Shown here: positions 1 to 6,776 of the stretch, piece after piece | How positions within the stretch are numbered: the first letter of the stretch is position 1 | How the letters are laid out: every line of letters starts with the position of its first letter | Source of the DNA: RGIG7179 sp051893555 | GTDB taxonomy: Bacteria; Bacillota; Clostridia; Peptostreptococcales; Anaerovoracaceae | DNA: 64,000 bases | Direction: 5' to 3' | Assembly: GCA_051893555.1 (NCBI GenBank) | Contig: JBJFHL010000006.1 | Span: forward strand, 1 to 64,000 | Notes under the pieces: generated by a model | Database searches by the model: none | What the model was told of the DNA's origin: nothing | The model's input: the letters and a program-made list of their open reading frames with translations, nothing else | Position numbers and translations under genes: made by a program

Positions 1-494
1 GATTAGTGCAGGGTGCACAGCCGCTTTTGAGCTATAACCTTGGTTCAGGAAACGTATCGAGAGTGAAAAAGACCTTTCGGCTGCTGCTTCTGTCCTGCGT
101 GACCGGATCGTTTTTGATCTGGCTTTTGTGCATGGTCGCACCGGGAGCCGTGGCCCGAATTTTTACCAATGATTTTGCGTTGATTCAGTATTCGGAATGG
201 AGTATGCGAATCTATCTGGCCATGCTCTTGATCTACGGTGTTCAAGTGGCCTGCCAATACAGCTTCGTGGCACTGGATCAGGCACCCAAAGCGATTTTTC
301 TGACTGTCTGGCGAAAAATCATTCTGCTGATCCCTCTGATTTTCGTGCTTCCTCTGGTGTGGCCCGATCCGACCACGGGCGTATACCTGGCGGAGCCTGT
401 TGCAGATACGATTGCGGTCTGCACAACTGCCCCCATGTTCTTCCAATACTACCGTTCACTAAAGGCGAATTGCAAAAGTAAAAGGTACTCATAA
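1..494 (+). CDS. MATE family efflux transporter, C-terminal part (5'-partial)
   Basis: The reading frame is open from the window edge (codons begin at base 3) to a TAA at 492-494, so the true start lies upstream. The visible 163 or so residues hold the late MATE signature GAQPLLSYNLGSGN followed by about four hydrophobic membrane segments. This is the second half of a drug/Na+ or H+ antiporter of the inner membrane. The GTG at base 6 falls inside the conserved GAQP region and is not the start. The substrate cannot be inferred. A full-length MATE gene lies at 23965-25359, so the genome has at least two. Confidence 0.85.
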   Translation, partial: LVQGAQPLLSYNLGSGNVSRVKKTFRLLLLSCVTGSFLIWLLCMVAPGAVARIFTNDFALIQYSEWSMRIYLAMLLIYGVQVACQYSFVALDQAPKAIFLTVWRKIILLIPLIFVLPLVWPDPTTGVYLAEPVADTIAVCTTAPMFFQYYRSLKANCKSKRYS

Positions 495-507
495 ATTTCA
501 TAGTGAC

Positions 508-536
508 TTGTATTTCTGTGAAATCAGCAATATAAT
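508..536 (+). promoter_or_regulatory. Sigma-A-like promoter upstream of the NifX/NifB-like remnant
   Basis: TTGTAT at 508-513 and a perfect TATAAT at 531-536 are separated by 17 bp. The predicted transcript start falls on the palindrome at 543-552. A GC-rich hairpin (CTGCCGC/GCGGCAG, 575-595) without a T-run lies in the leader. Confidence 0.6.
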
Positions 537-542
537 ATTTTC

Positions 543-552
543 GACATATGTC
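543..552. promoter_or_regulatory. GACATATGTC palindrome at the predicted start site (possible operator)
   Basis: This perfect 10-bp dyad begins about seven bases downstream of the -10 TATAAT, where a bound repressor would block transcription. No regulator gene is adjacent and the binding protein is unknown. Confidence 0.35.
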
Positions 553-638
553 ATAAATTAAACTTTTCTGGCTACTGCCGCCAGAGCTGCGGCAGGACAG
601 TCAGCACACAGAGAATACGACGAAAGGAAGAGATGCAA

Positions 639-872
639 ATGAGAATCGCAGTAACTTATCAAGCTGACATGATTTTTCAACATTTTGGCCATACGGAGCA
701 GTTCAAACTCTATGATGTGGAAAATGGAAAGATCGTCAGCAGTCAGGTAGTAGATACCAATGGTCAGGGCCATGGGGCATTGTCCGGATTTCTGGTACAG
801 GCAAATGTAGATGTTCTGATCTGCGGTGGTATCGGAGGCGGCGCCGGAAACAAGCCGGAGGGGCGAGCATAA
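639..872 (+). pseudogene. NifX/NifB C-terminal-like (dinitrogenase FeMo-cofactor) protein, truncated
   Basis: The N-terminal 70 residues match the dinitrogenase iron-molybdenum cofactor (NifX/NifB C-domain) family: MRIAVTY start, HFGH motif near residues 16-19, and the LICGGIGGGA loop. Family members run to about 110-125 residues. Here the frame leaves the family pattern straight after GGIGGGA and stops after GNKPEGRA. The start at 639 is preferred over the ATG at 633 because the AAAGGAAG Shine-Dalgarno at 623-630 is then suitably spaced. The stop overlaps the ATG of the next gene (TAATG), and the odd tail bases double as that gene's ribosome binding site. This suggests a deletion that removed the 3' third. 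The remnant probably lacks the family's cofactor-handling function. Confidence 0.6.
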
Positions 873-1285
873 TGGAAATTACATATACAGAGGAAAAAAA
901 GTTCACACAGGATGAGGTCCAAAGTCTGTTTTTGTCGGTGGGCTGGGTTTCCGGGCAATACCCTTCCCGACTTTACAAGGCGTTGATGCATTCTTCTACC
1001 GTAGTTACTGCGTGGGATGAAAATCATCTTGTGGGTCTGGTAAGGCTGATTGATGATAGTGAACTCGTGGCTTATATGCACTATGTGCTGGTAGACCCTG
1101 CATATCATGGTCATGGAATTGCAAGTCATATGATTCAAATGGTAAAAGAAAAATATCGAAATTATCTCTATATTGAAATAATGCCAGAAGAGCGTAAAAA
1201 TGCCTCTTTTTATGAAAAGCACGGCTTTCAGGTTATGTCGGACGGCGTTGCAATGCAGCTGTGTAATTTTTCAGATAGACGATAG
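872..1285 (+). CDS. GNAT family N-acetyltransferase
   Basis: A 137-residue single-domain acetyltransferase of the GNAT fold. The acetyl-CoA pyrophosphate loop is seen in VDPAYHGHGIASHMI (around residues 73-87), followed by the C-terminal FYEKHGF element typical of the family. The substrate is unknown; GNAT proteins of this size acetylate small amines, antibiotics or protein N-termini. The Shine-Dalgarno GGAGGGGC lies inside the end of the truncated upstream gene, and the start overlaps that gene's stop. A strong hairpin terminator follows, so this gene ends its transcription unit. Confidence 0.85.
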   Translation: MEITYTEEKKFTQDEVQSLFLSVGWVSGQYPSRLYKALMHSSTVVTAWDENHLVGLVRLIDDSELVAYMHYVLVDPAYHGHGIASHMIQMVKEKYRNYLYIEIMPEERKNASFYEKHGFQVMSDGVAMQLCNFSDRR

Positions 1286-1307
1286 TGGTAACCAAAACAG
1301 TGACACG

Positions 1308-1336
1308 CCCTCGGCAATCCCGCCGAGGGTTTTCTT
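1308..1336 (+). terminator. Rho-independent terminator after the GNAT gene
   Basis: CCCTCGGC (1308-1315) pairs perfectly with GCCGAGGG (1322-1329) across a 6-base loop and is followed by TTTTCTT. Confidence 0.85.
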
Positions 1337-1397
1337 GTACACAGAAACGGGAATTTTTTAGGAGGTGTGTCACGCTGCCAAAAAAATATAAAAGCCA

Positions 1398-1428
1398 TTG
1401 ACTCTGACGTTACGTAATAGTTTAGAAT
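1398..1428 (+). promoter_or_regulatory. MerR-type promoter (19-bp spacer) upstream of the DUF2268 gene
   Basis: TTGACT (1398-1403) and TAGAAT (1423-1428) are separated by 19 bp, the over-long spacing that MerR-family activators correct by twisting DNA. The spacer holds an imperfect dyad centred on ACGTTACGT, with ACT/AGT at its outer ends. This matches the general form of TipA/Blt-type MerR promoters. No merR gene is present in the window near it. Confidence 0.55.
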
Positions 1429-1508
1429 GGGTTTATCAGCAAAAGTCCAGAAATATGAAAGCCCCCGGCATATTGGATTTTGAGAAGAATTGAGGAGGAT
1501 GATAGAAA

Positions 1509-2417
1509 ATGATCGTTGAAAACCTGAACTCGTCAGAGATATACAGAAAAATGATGCTTTCCGGGCCGGAAAAGCGAAATGACATTTATCGATATGAATT
1601 GATGATGCCCCTGAAGGAAAAGTGGGATTGCTACCACATTCCTATGAAAGCAGATCGGGAAGGCGGATATGACATTATTATGGCAAGCGAAATGCTGGGT
1701 ATTTTGCCGCCCAGAGAGGTAGACAACCGATATGAGAGCTGGATTGATGCAATCTCTGATCCGAAAATCTGGGATACCTGTGATGATGTGATTGCAAGAG
1801 CTTTGAAACGGTTTGAAGTCAAAGGGATTGCGTTGAAAATTGACAGATACCTGTATACGATTTTGCTTGCAAATCCAAAAAGCCCTTACATAATCATGTG
1901 TGACGGTTATAGCGGAGACGGTGGAATTCCCGGGTACATATTAGGTTTTCTGGCTCCGGATGAAGAAACCATACGAAGACTGCCCGCAGCTTTCGTCCAT
2001 GAAGCAAATCACAATGTGAGGTATCAGTATATCCGATGGACAAATAACGTTACGCTCGGCGAGATGCTGGTCAGTGAGGGTCTGGCGGAAAATTATGCCA
2101 CAACACTTTTTGGCGAAGAATTCTTAGGCCCGTGGGTGACCAGGACGGATAAGGAGTTAATGCCGCTCGTGAAAGAAATCATATATGATGGATTGGGAGC
2201 ACAGGGAATGGAAAACATTACTTCCTATCTGTATGGCGATGAGATGGCCAGGATGCAGAATTATCCTGAGGCAGGTCTTCCTTATTGCGCGGGATATGCA
2301 ACCGGGTATTATATGATAAAGCATTTCTTAAAAAAGACCGGAATATCGATTGAAGAGGCAACCATTCTGCCGGCAGAAGAGATACTCAGCCAGGTTGAAG
2401 ATTTCTGGCAGAAATAG
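1509..2417 (+). CDS. DUF2268 domain-containing putative Zn-dependent protease
   Basis: A 302-residue protein of the DUF2268 family, annotated in databases as predicted Zn-dependent proteases. The HExxH-type motif HEANH is visible near residues 164-168 in the context AFVHEANHNVRYQ. It is followed about 25 residues later by LVSEGLAENYA, whose glutamate fits a third zinc ligand. There is no signal peptide, so it should be cytoplasmic. GAGGAGG lies ten bases before the ATG. The gene stands alone behind a MerR-type promoter, which suggests induction by a small ligand or drug. Codons are more A/T-rich than in the sporulation genes nearby, in keeping with an accessory origin. Substrate and physiological role are unknown. 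Confidence 0.75.
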   Translation: MIVENLNSSEIYRKMMLSGPEKRNDIYRYELMMPLKEKWDCYHIPMKADREGGYDIIMASEMLGILPPREVDNRYESWIDAISDPKIWDTCDDVIARALKRFEVKGIALKIDRYLYTILLANPKSPYIIMCDGYSGDGGIPGYILGFLAPDEETIRRLPAAFVHEANHNVRYQYIRWTNNVTLGEMLVSEGLAENYATTLFGEEFLGPWVTRTDKELMPLVKEIIYDGLGAQGMENITSYLYGDEMARMQNYPEAGLPYCAGYATGYYMIKHFLKKTGISIEEATILPAEEILSQVEDFWQK

Positions 2418-2457
2418 GATGAGTAAGATAATGTGGAAAATGATAACATGAGCAGAT

Positions 2458-2531
2458 ATATGCTCCCTCTCAGGCGGACAAGTGAAATGACAAGTGAAAT
2501 AATATAAGCTTGTCGCCTGGAGGGAGCATAT
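2458..2531. repeat. Long imperfect inverted repeat between convergent genes
   Basis: Arms 2458-2482 and 2509-2531 pair over about 23 bp with only two single-base bulges, around a 26-base A/T-rich loop. The arms begin ATATGCTCCCTC and end GAGGGAGCATAT. It lies between the convergent DUF2268 and AGCS genes. It has no U-tract, so it is a stable hairpin but not a classical terminator. It may stabilise or separate the two transcripts. Confidence 0.75.
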
Positions 2532-2536
2532 CATCT

Positions 2537-3946
2537 TTACTTCCAGTAATCCAAATCTGCATCAATTCCTGCATCTTTTGCAACAAATACAGGATTCTTG
2601 CCTTCCTTTTTCTGCTTGCAGTAGTCATCCAAGCAGAGCATTGCCGGTTTCGCCAGAATCAGAATGACCGGAACATTGACGATGACCATAAGGCCCTGAG
2701 TCATATCAGCCAGATTCCATACCGTACCTGCGCTTGCGATGGCGCCGACAAATACCAGTAAGGTCGCGATGATTCGGAACACCAGAATTCCGCTCTTGCT
2801 GACGTCTCTGTTTAAGATGAATCGCAGGCAGCCTTCACAGTAGGAATAGTTTCCGATCAGGGTTGTGAAGGCGAACAGCGACATTGCCACGCACAGGAAT
2901 ACCGGTCCGATGCTTCCCAGATTTTCTGCCATGGAAGCCTGTACATAGGATGCACCGCCCATCTCAGAATCAAATGCAACTCCGGAAGATAAGCACATGA
3001 ACGCAGTTGCCGTACAGATCAGCAGGGTATCGATGAATACAGAAAGCATCTGCACCAGGCCCTGTTTCGCCGGGTGGGAAACATCCGCAGTTGCTGCAGC
3101 ATTCGGTGCAGAACCCATACCGGCTTCATTGGAGTATAAGCCTCTCTTGATGCCGTTCATAATACAGGAACCTGCAAATCCGCCGAAGATGGCTTTGAAG
3201 TCAAATGCACTTTCAAAAATCATGGCAAACATTCCCGGCAGCCGCGATGCGTTCAGAATCAGAACGATAATGGCAACAATTACATAAAGAACGCCCATAA
3301 CCGGAACCATGACTTCGGTAACCTTGATCAGTCTCTTGGCACCGCCGATTACGATAATGCCGAACAAAACCGCCAGAATCACGCCGATTACCACAGAAGT
3401 GGTCTTGCTGTAAAACCCGAATACAGAGAACGTATCCTGCAGGTTATATGCAGCGAGCATGTTATAACCCACCGCATAGGTCAGAATGATCAAAACAGAG
3501 AAAATGACACCCAGCCATCTCTGCTTCAGCGCATCTCGCATGTAGAACGCCGGGCCGCCATAGCTTGTCCCGTCCTCATTTCTTCTCTTATAGATCTGCG
3601 CCAGCGTGGATTCCACGAAGGCAGATGCGCCGCCGATAATTGCTGTCACCCACATCCAGAATACGGCACCTGCGCCTCCTGCACAGATTGCGGTTGCCAC
3701 ACCGATGATGTTTCCGGTTCCGACACGGGATGCGGTGGAAACCATCAGCGCACCGAAGGAGGAAATCCCGTTTTCCGTCGAAGGCTTTTCCAGGATAACC
3801 TTGAAAGACTCTCTGAACAGGCGAACCTGAATAAATTTCGACCGAACGGTGAGAACGATGCCGCCTGCCAGCAGAATCAGCGGTACACACCACGGCTGGT
3901 ACAGAATACCACTGACTGCATTGATAAAGTTGTTGATAAAATCCAT
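2537..3946 (-). CDS. Alanine/glycine:cation symporter (AGCS family)
   Basis: A 469-residue polytopic membrane protein of the AGCS (AgcS/DagA) family, which imports alanine or glycine with Na+ or H+. Family hallmarks are visible: the early GTGNIIGVATAI stretch, GGPAFYMRDAL, and the central NEAGMGSAPNAAATA motif, with about ten to eleven hydrophobic segments. AAGGAG precedes the start by about nine bases. It is monocistronic and lacks the glycine-riboswitch leader seen before the second AGCS gene (44375-45796), so the two are probably regulated differently. Confidence 0.9.
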   Translation of the reverse strand: MDFINNFINAVSGILYQPWCVPLILLAGGIVLTVRSKFIQVRLFRESFKVILEKPSTENGISSFGALMVSTASRVGTGNIIGVATAICAGGAGAVFWMWVTAIIGGASAFVESTLAQIYKRRNEDGTSYGGPAFYMRDALKQRWLGVIFSVLIILTYAVGYNMLAAYNLQDTFSVFGFYSKTTSVVIGVILAVLFGIIVIGGAKRLIKVTEVMVPVMGVLYVIVAIIVLILNASRLPGMFAMIFESAFDFKAIFGGFAGSCIMNGIKRGLYSNEAGMGSAPNAAATADVSHPAKQGLVQMLSVFIDTLLICTATAFMCLSSGVAFDSEMGGASYVQASMAENLGSIGPVFLCVAMSLFAFTTLIGNYSYCEGCLRFILNRDVSKSGILVFRIIATLLVFVGAIASAGTVWNLADMTQGLMVIVNVPVILILAKPAMLCLDDYCKQKKEGKNPVFVAKDAGIDADLDYWK

Positions 3947-4056
3947 AACATTTCTCCTTATTCTTCTTTGAGTTCAAACAACCCCGCTTATTTTATCATT
4001 TTTTTCGACACACTTCAATCAAAATCTGCAAAGCTTATCTTCCTTCTTGGCGATAT

Positions 4057-4085
4057 CAAAAAGACGCACCATGCATGATGCGCCT
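4057..4085 (-). terminator. Rho-independent terminator downstream of the small membrane ORF
   Basis: CGCACCATG/CATGATGCG (4065-4082) folds into a nearly perfect hairpin with one G-U pair. On the minus strand it is followed by TCTTTTT. Confidence 0.65.
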
Positions 4086-4105
4086 CTTCACGTTTTACAC
4101 TTCCA

Positions 4106-4315
4106 CTATTTACCGTTGCTTTTCCGTCTTTCCTCCCGGTCCAGAAACGTCCGGTACGTCATGAACCCGAACCGGCCTCCGCCCCGGTAAAACAGATAAA
4201 ATCCCACCAGAATGTTGGCAATGGCCAGCAGATATATGATTCCTCTTTCCAAAATCCACACGCCCCTTTCTTTTTTTCCATCTTTTACCTTATCATGATC
4301 TGGGATTTTTTGCAA
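4106..4315 (-). CDS. Small hypothetical membrane protein
   Basis: Up to 69 residues with one clear membrane segment (GIIYLLAIANILVGFYLFY) followed by a basic, glycine-rich tail. I recognise no family. The upstream-most start is a TTG without a good Shine-Dalgarno; a TTG near position 4249, preceded by AAAGGGG, would give about 47 residues that keep the membrane helix. It lies downstream of spoVAE beyond a repeat-rich gap and has its own terminator, which supports real transcription. It could be a sporulation-associated membrane peptide or a spurious frame. Confidence 0.4.
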   Translation of the reverse strand: MQKIPDHDKVKDGKKERGVWILERGIIYLLAIANILVGFYLFYRGGGRFGFMTYRTFLDREERRKSNGK

Positions 4316-4321
4316 GTCCTG

Positions 4322-4370
4322 TTTTTTCGGTGCGGGTTTTCCATCCCCTTTTTTCGGTGCGGGTTTTCCA
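4322..4370. repeat. 22-bp direct repeat pair
   Basis: The 22-base segment starting TTTTTTCGGTGCGGG occurs at 4322-4343 and again, identically, at 4349-4370. The second copy runs straight into the 42-bp repeat described next. Confidence 0.8.
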
Positions 4371-4591
4371 AAACAGGTGAAAAGTTTTCAAAAAGAAAAC
4401 TTTTTTAGCATTTCGGAAAACATGTAATATTATGAAAGCATTTTATTTCCATTACTGTATTTATTTTTAACACAATGCACCTGTATTGATACAAGTATGC
4501 ACTTCTTGCTCTCAAATATTGGTTATTTTCGTCTGAAAATGCTCCATTGTTTTCCAAAACAGGTGAAAAGTTTTCAAAAAGAAAACTTTTT
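4364..4591. repeat. Two identical 42-bp hairpin repeats, 186 bp apart
   Basis: Copies at 4364-4405 and 4550-4591 are identical. Each contains AAAAGTTTTC, then AAAAA, then GAAAACTTTT: a perfect 10-bp stem with a 5-base loop. In the second copy an outer TTTTCCAAAA/TTTTGGAAAA pair extends the fold. The A/T-rich stretch between the copies (4406-4549) shows no gene. The 379-base gap 4316-4694 holds only these repeats. Confidence 0.8.
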
Positions 4592-4603
4592 CGCAATTTT
4601 GGA

Positions 4604-4672
4604 AAACCGGCGTGCAAACCGGACCGAAACCGGCGTGCAAACCGGACCGAAACCGGCGCGCAAACCGGGGTG
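4604..4672. repeat. 23-bp tandem repeat array downstream of spoVAE
   Basis: Three units of 23 bp (4604-4626, 4627-4649, 4650-4672). Each has two AAACCGG half-units; the third is degenerate and followed by fragments AAAGCAGAACCG and AAAGCAG. They are GC-rich and non-coding, ending just before the spoVAE stop codon. Confidence 0.8.
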
Positions 4673-4694
4673 AAAGCAGAACCGAAAGCAGAGG

Positions 4695-5066
4695 TTAATT
4701 CCCCTTTGGGCTCTTGGGCGTGAAGATCAGTGATACCAGATAACCGAAGGTGATGGCCACCGCCACACCGGCTGCCGTTGCAGTGATGGGGCCGGTGATT
4801 GCTTCCAGAAAGCCCTTTCCTGCACCGTCCATGGCGCCCTTTGCCAGGGCGTAGCCGAATCCCGGCAGGGGCACGGTGGCACCGCTGCCGGCCAGCTTCA
4901 CCAGCGGCTCATACAGCCCCACCGCCTGCAGCACCACGCCGGAAACCACGAAAATCACCAAAATACGCGGTGCCGTCAGTTTCGTGGTATCCAGAAGGAT
5001 CTGCCCCAGCAGGCAGAATCCGCCGCCAATCAGGAATGTCCACAGATAATCCGTCCATCCATTCAT
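4695..5066 (-). CDS. spoVAE: Stage V sporulation protein AE (SpoVAE)
   Basis: A 123-residue integral membrane protein with four hydrophobic segments, matching SpoVAE(b), a component of the forespore channel that moves dipicolinic acid into the developing spore and out at germination. The conserved glycine- and proline-rich loop GATVPLPGFGYALAKGA lies near residues 62-78. Its ATG directly abuts the spoVAD stop, and its Shine-Dalgarno GGAGGTGGAA lies inside spoVAD, so the two are translationally coupled. It is the last gene of the spoVAC-AD-AE operon. Confidence 0.93.
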   Translation of the reverse strand: MNGWTDYLWTFLIGGGFCLLGQILLDTTKLTAPRILVIFVVSGVVLQAVGLYEPLVKLAGSGATVPLPGFGYALAKGAMDGAGKGFLEAITGPITATAAGVAVAITFGYLVSLIFTPKSPKGN

Positions 5067-6098
5067 CTATTCCACCTCCAATGCCACAGCATGTGCGATT
5101 CCCGGAATGCTTTCCCCCTGAAACGGCGAAATGGTGGAAAGCATGGCGCCGGTAGAGATCAGCAGCAGCTTTTTCATCTTACCCGTTTCCAGCTTCTGCA
5201 TCAGACTGCCGGCGAAGACGGCGGCAGAACAGCCGCAGCCGCTGCCGCCGCCGTGGACATCCTGCTCCTTGCTGAACAGCATGGTGCCGCAGTCATCGTA
5301 CCGCTCCAGCACCCGGGCTGCAGGAAGTCCCGCATCGATAAGAAGATCTGTCATGATATCCTTGCCGATGAAACCCAGGTCTCCCGTGACCACCAGATCG
5401 TAATAGTCGATGGCCCGGCCCGTGTCCTCCAGGTGATTCAGAAGCGTATCCACCGCCGCCGGGGCCATGGCCGCTCCCATCTGGTTGGCGTCGCTGATTC
5501 CCGGATCGATGACCTTTCCGATGGTGGCTGCAGTGGCACGAATGGCCGGGATTCCCGGTGCCGGCCGGCAGCCCACCACCACACTGCCGGCCGCCGTGGC
5601 CGTCCACTGGGCCGACGGCGGCCGCTGATTGCCATGCTCCACCGGCATGCGGAACTGACGCTCCGCCGTGCAGAAATGACTGGATGCCCCGGCAAGTATA
5701 TTTTGCGCAAAACCACCATCGATGAGCATACAGCCCAGCACCAGCGACTCCGTCATGGTCGAGCAAGCACCATATAAGCCAAGAAACGGGATATGGAGAT
5801 CCCGGGCCATAAACGAGGAGCTCATCAGCTGATTCAGCAGATCGCCGCTGAGCATCACGTCGATATCCTCCTTCGACAGCCCGGCCCGCTGGACCGCACG
5901 CATCATGGCTTCCTTGAGCATTTTGCTCTCTGCCTTTTCCCAGGATTTTTCTCCGTACATATCATCCTGGAGAATCCGATCAAAACAGTCTGCCAGAGGA
6001 CCTTCCCCTTCTTTCTTTCCGACCACCGTGCCTCTCCCCCGGAGATATGCCCCGGAGGGGAACATCATGGACTGCTTTCCGATTTTTTTGCTTTGCAT
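5067..6098 (-). CDS. spoVAD: Stage V sporulation protein AD (SpoVAD)
   Basis: A 343-residue soluble, thiolase-fold protein, full length for SpoVAD. SpoVAD binds dipicolinic acid directly on the outer face of the inner forespore membrane and is needed for its uptake. The GACSTMTESL stretch (around residues 109-118) sits where thiolases have the nucleophile region, and GGGSGCGCSA lies near the C-terminus. It sits between spoVAC (20-bp gap) and spoVAE (contiguous). Expression should follow sigma G through the promoter at 6633-6661. Confidence 0.95.
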   Translation of the reverse strand: MQSKKIGKQSMMFPSGAYLRGRGTVVGKKEGEGPLADCFDRILQDDMYGEKSWEKAESKMLKEAMMRAVQRAGLSKEDIDVMLSGDLLNQLMSSSFMARDLHIPFLGLYGACSTMTESLVLGCMLIDGGFAQNILAGASSHFCTAERQFRMPVEHGNQRPPSAQWTATAAGSVVVGCRPAPGIPAIRATAATIGKVIDPGISDANQMGAAMAPAAVDTLLNHLEDTGRAIDYYDLVVTGDLGFIGKDIMTDLLIDAGLPAARVLERYDDCGTMLFSKEQDVHGGGSGCGCSAAVFAGSLMQKLETGKMKKLLLISTGAMLSTISPFQGESIPGIAHAVALEVE

Positions 6099-6118
6099 CG
6101 TTTTCGTTCTCCTCTCCT

Positions 6119-6595
6119 CTATTTCCCCAGGAACCAGTAAATCAGTCCCACCACTACTGCCGACGAAATGCCGCAGACCAGCACCGGACCAGCCACACTG
6201 AACAGCTTGGCGCCTACGCCCAGCACCGGGCCCTCTTTTTTATACTCGATGGCCGGGGCCACCATGGAATTGGCGAATCCTGTGATCGGCACGATAACGC
6301 CGGCGCCTGCAAATTTTGCAATGGAATCAAAGAGTCCAAGACCGGTCAGAAGCTGGGCCAGCGCCACCAGACTGATGGTGACGAAAGTACCTGCGTCTTT
6401 CTCACTGAGTCCGCCGGCGGTCAACCGGTTCTGGAACCAGAATGCCGCGGTGCAGATGAGACCGCCGATGAGAAAGGCCTTCAGACCGTTCCCGAAATAG
6501 TCCGGCTTCGGGGTAAACTGGCTGGCATATTTTTCATACGCCTTTGATATCTCTTTCTTTTGCTTTTTTTCCTGTTTTTCTTTGCTGTCCGCCAT
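6119..6595 (-). CDS. spoVAC: Stage V sporulation protein AC (SpoVAC)
   Basis: 158 residues from the ATG at 6593-6595, which has AAGGAGG eight bases upstream; the frame is open further upstream, but those starts lack a Shine-Dalgarno. A lysine/glutamate-rich cytoplasmic N-terminus is followed by four membrane segments and the conserved GAGVIVPITGFANSM motif. In Bacillus, SpoVAC behaves as a mechanosensitive dipicolinic-acid channel. This is the first gene of the spoVAC-AD-AE operon. The accessory genes spoVAA, spoVAB and spoVAF are absent here, as in many clostridia. Confidence 0.95.
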   Translation of the reverse strand: MADSKEKQEKKQKKEISKAYEKYASQFTPKPDYFGNGLKAFLIGGLICTAAFWFQNRLTAGGLSEKDAGTFVTISLVALAQLLTGLGLFDSIAKFAGAGVIVPITGFANSMVAPAIEYKKEGPVLGVGAKLFSVAGPVLVCGISSAVVVGLIYWFLGK

Positions 6596-6632
6596 GGCAT
6601 CCGCCTCCTTGCATGCTTCATAATCTTTCAAA

Positions 6633-6661
6633 TAGCATGTCCGTATATACAAAAAATATGC
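6633..6661 (-). promoter_or_regulatory. Sigma-G-type promoter of the spoVA operon
   Basis: On the minus strand GCATA (-35, 6657-6661) and CATGCTA (-10, 6633-6639) are separated by exactly 17 bp. This fits the forespore sigma-G/F consensus (GHATR, CATNNTA). It lies about 37 bp before the spoVAC start, where spoVA operons are known to be sigma-G controlled. Confidence 0.7.
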
Positions 6662-6693
6662 ACTTGTCTCGCCTTCCAAAGCCCTGATTTTTC

Positions 6694-6722
6694 TTGATTT
6701 TCCATTCTTTTTCGTATATGAT
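6694..6722 (+). promoter_or_regulatory. Sigma-A-like promoter of the transglutaminase-like gene
   Basis: TTGATT (6694-6699) and TATGAT (6717-6722) are separated by 17 bp, 54 bp before the ATG. It is divergent from the sigma-G-type promoter of spoVAC. Confidence 0.5.
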
Positions 6723-6776
6723 AGAAGCAGTGATTCATGCAATGCTATTTTTAAAATGTATGTAGGAGAGCAGAAA

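Noticed and set aside
4604..4672. 23-bp repeats considered as a CRISPR array
   Set aside because: Units are directly adjacent with no spacers and no cas genes are present.
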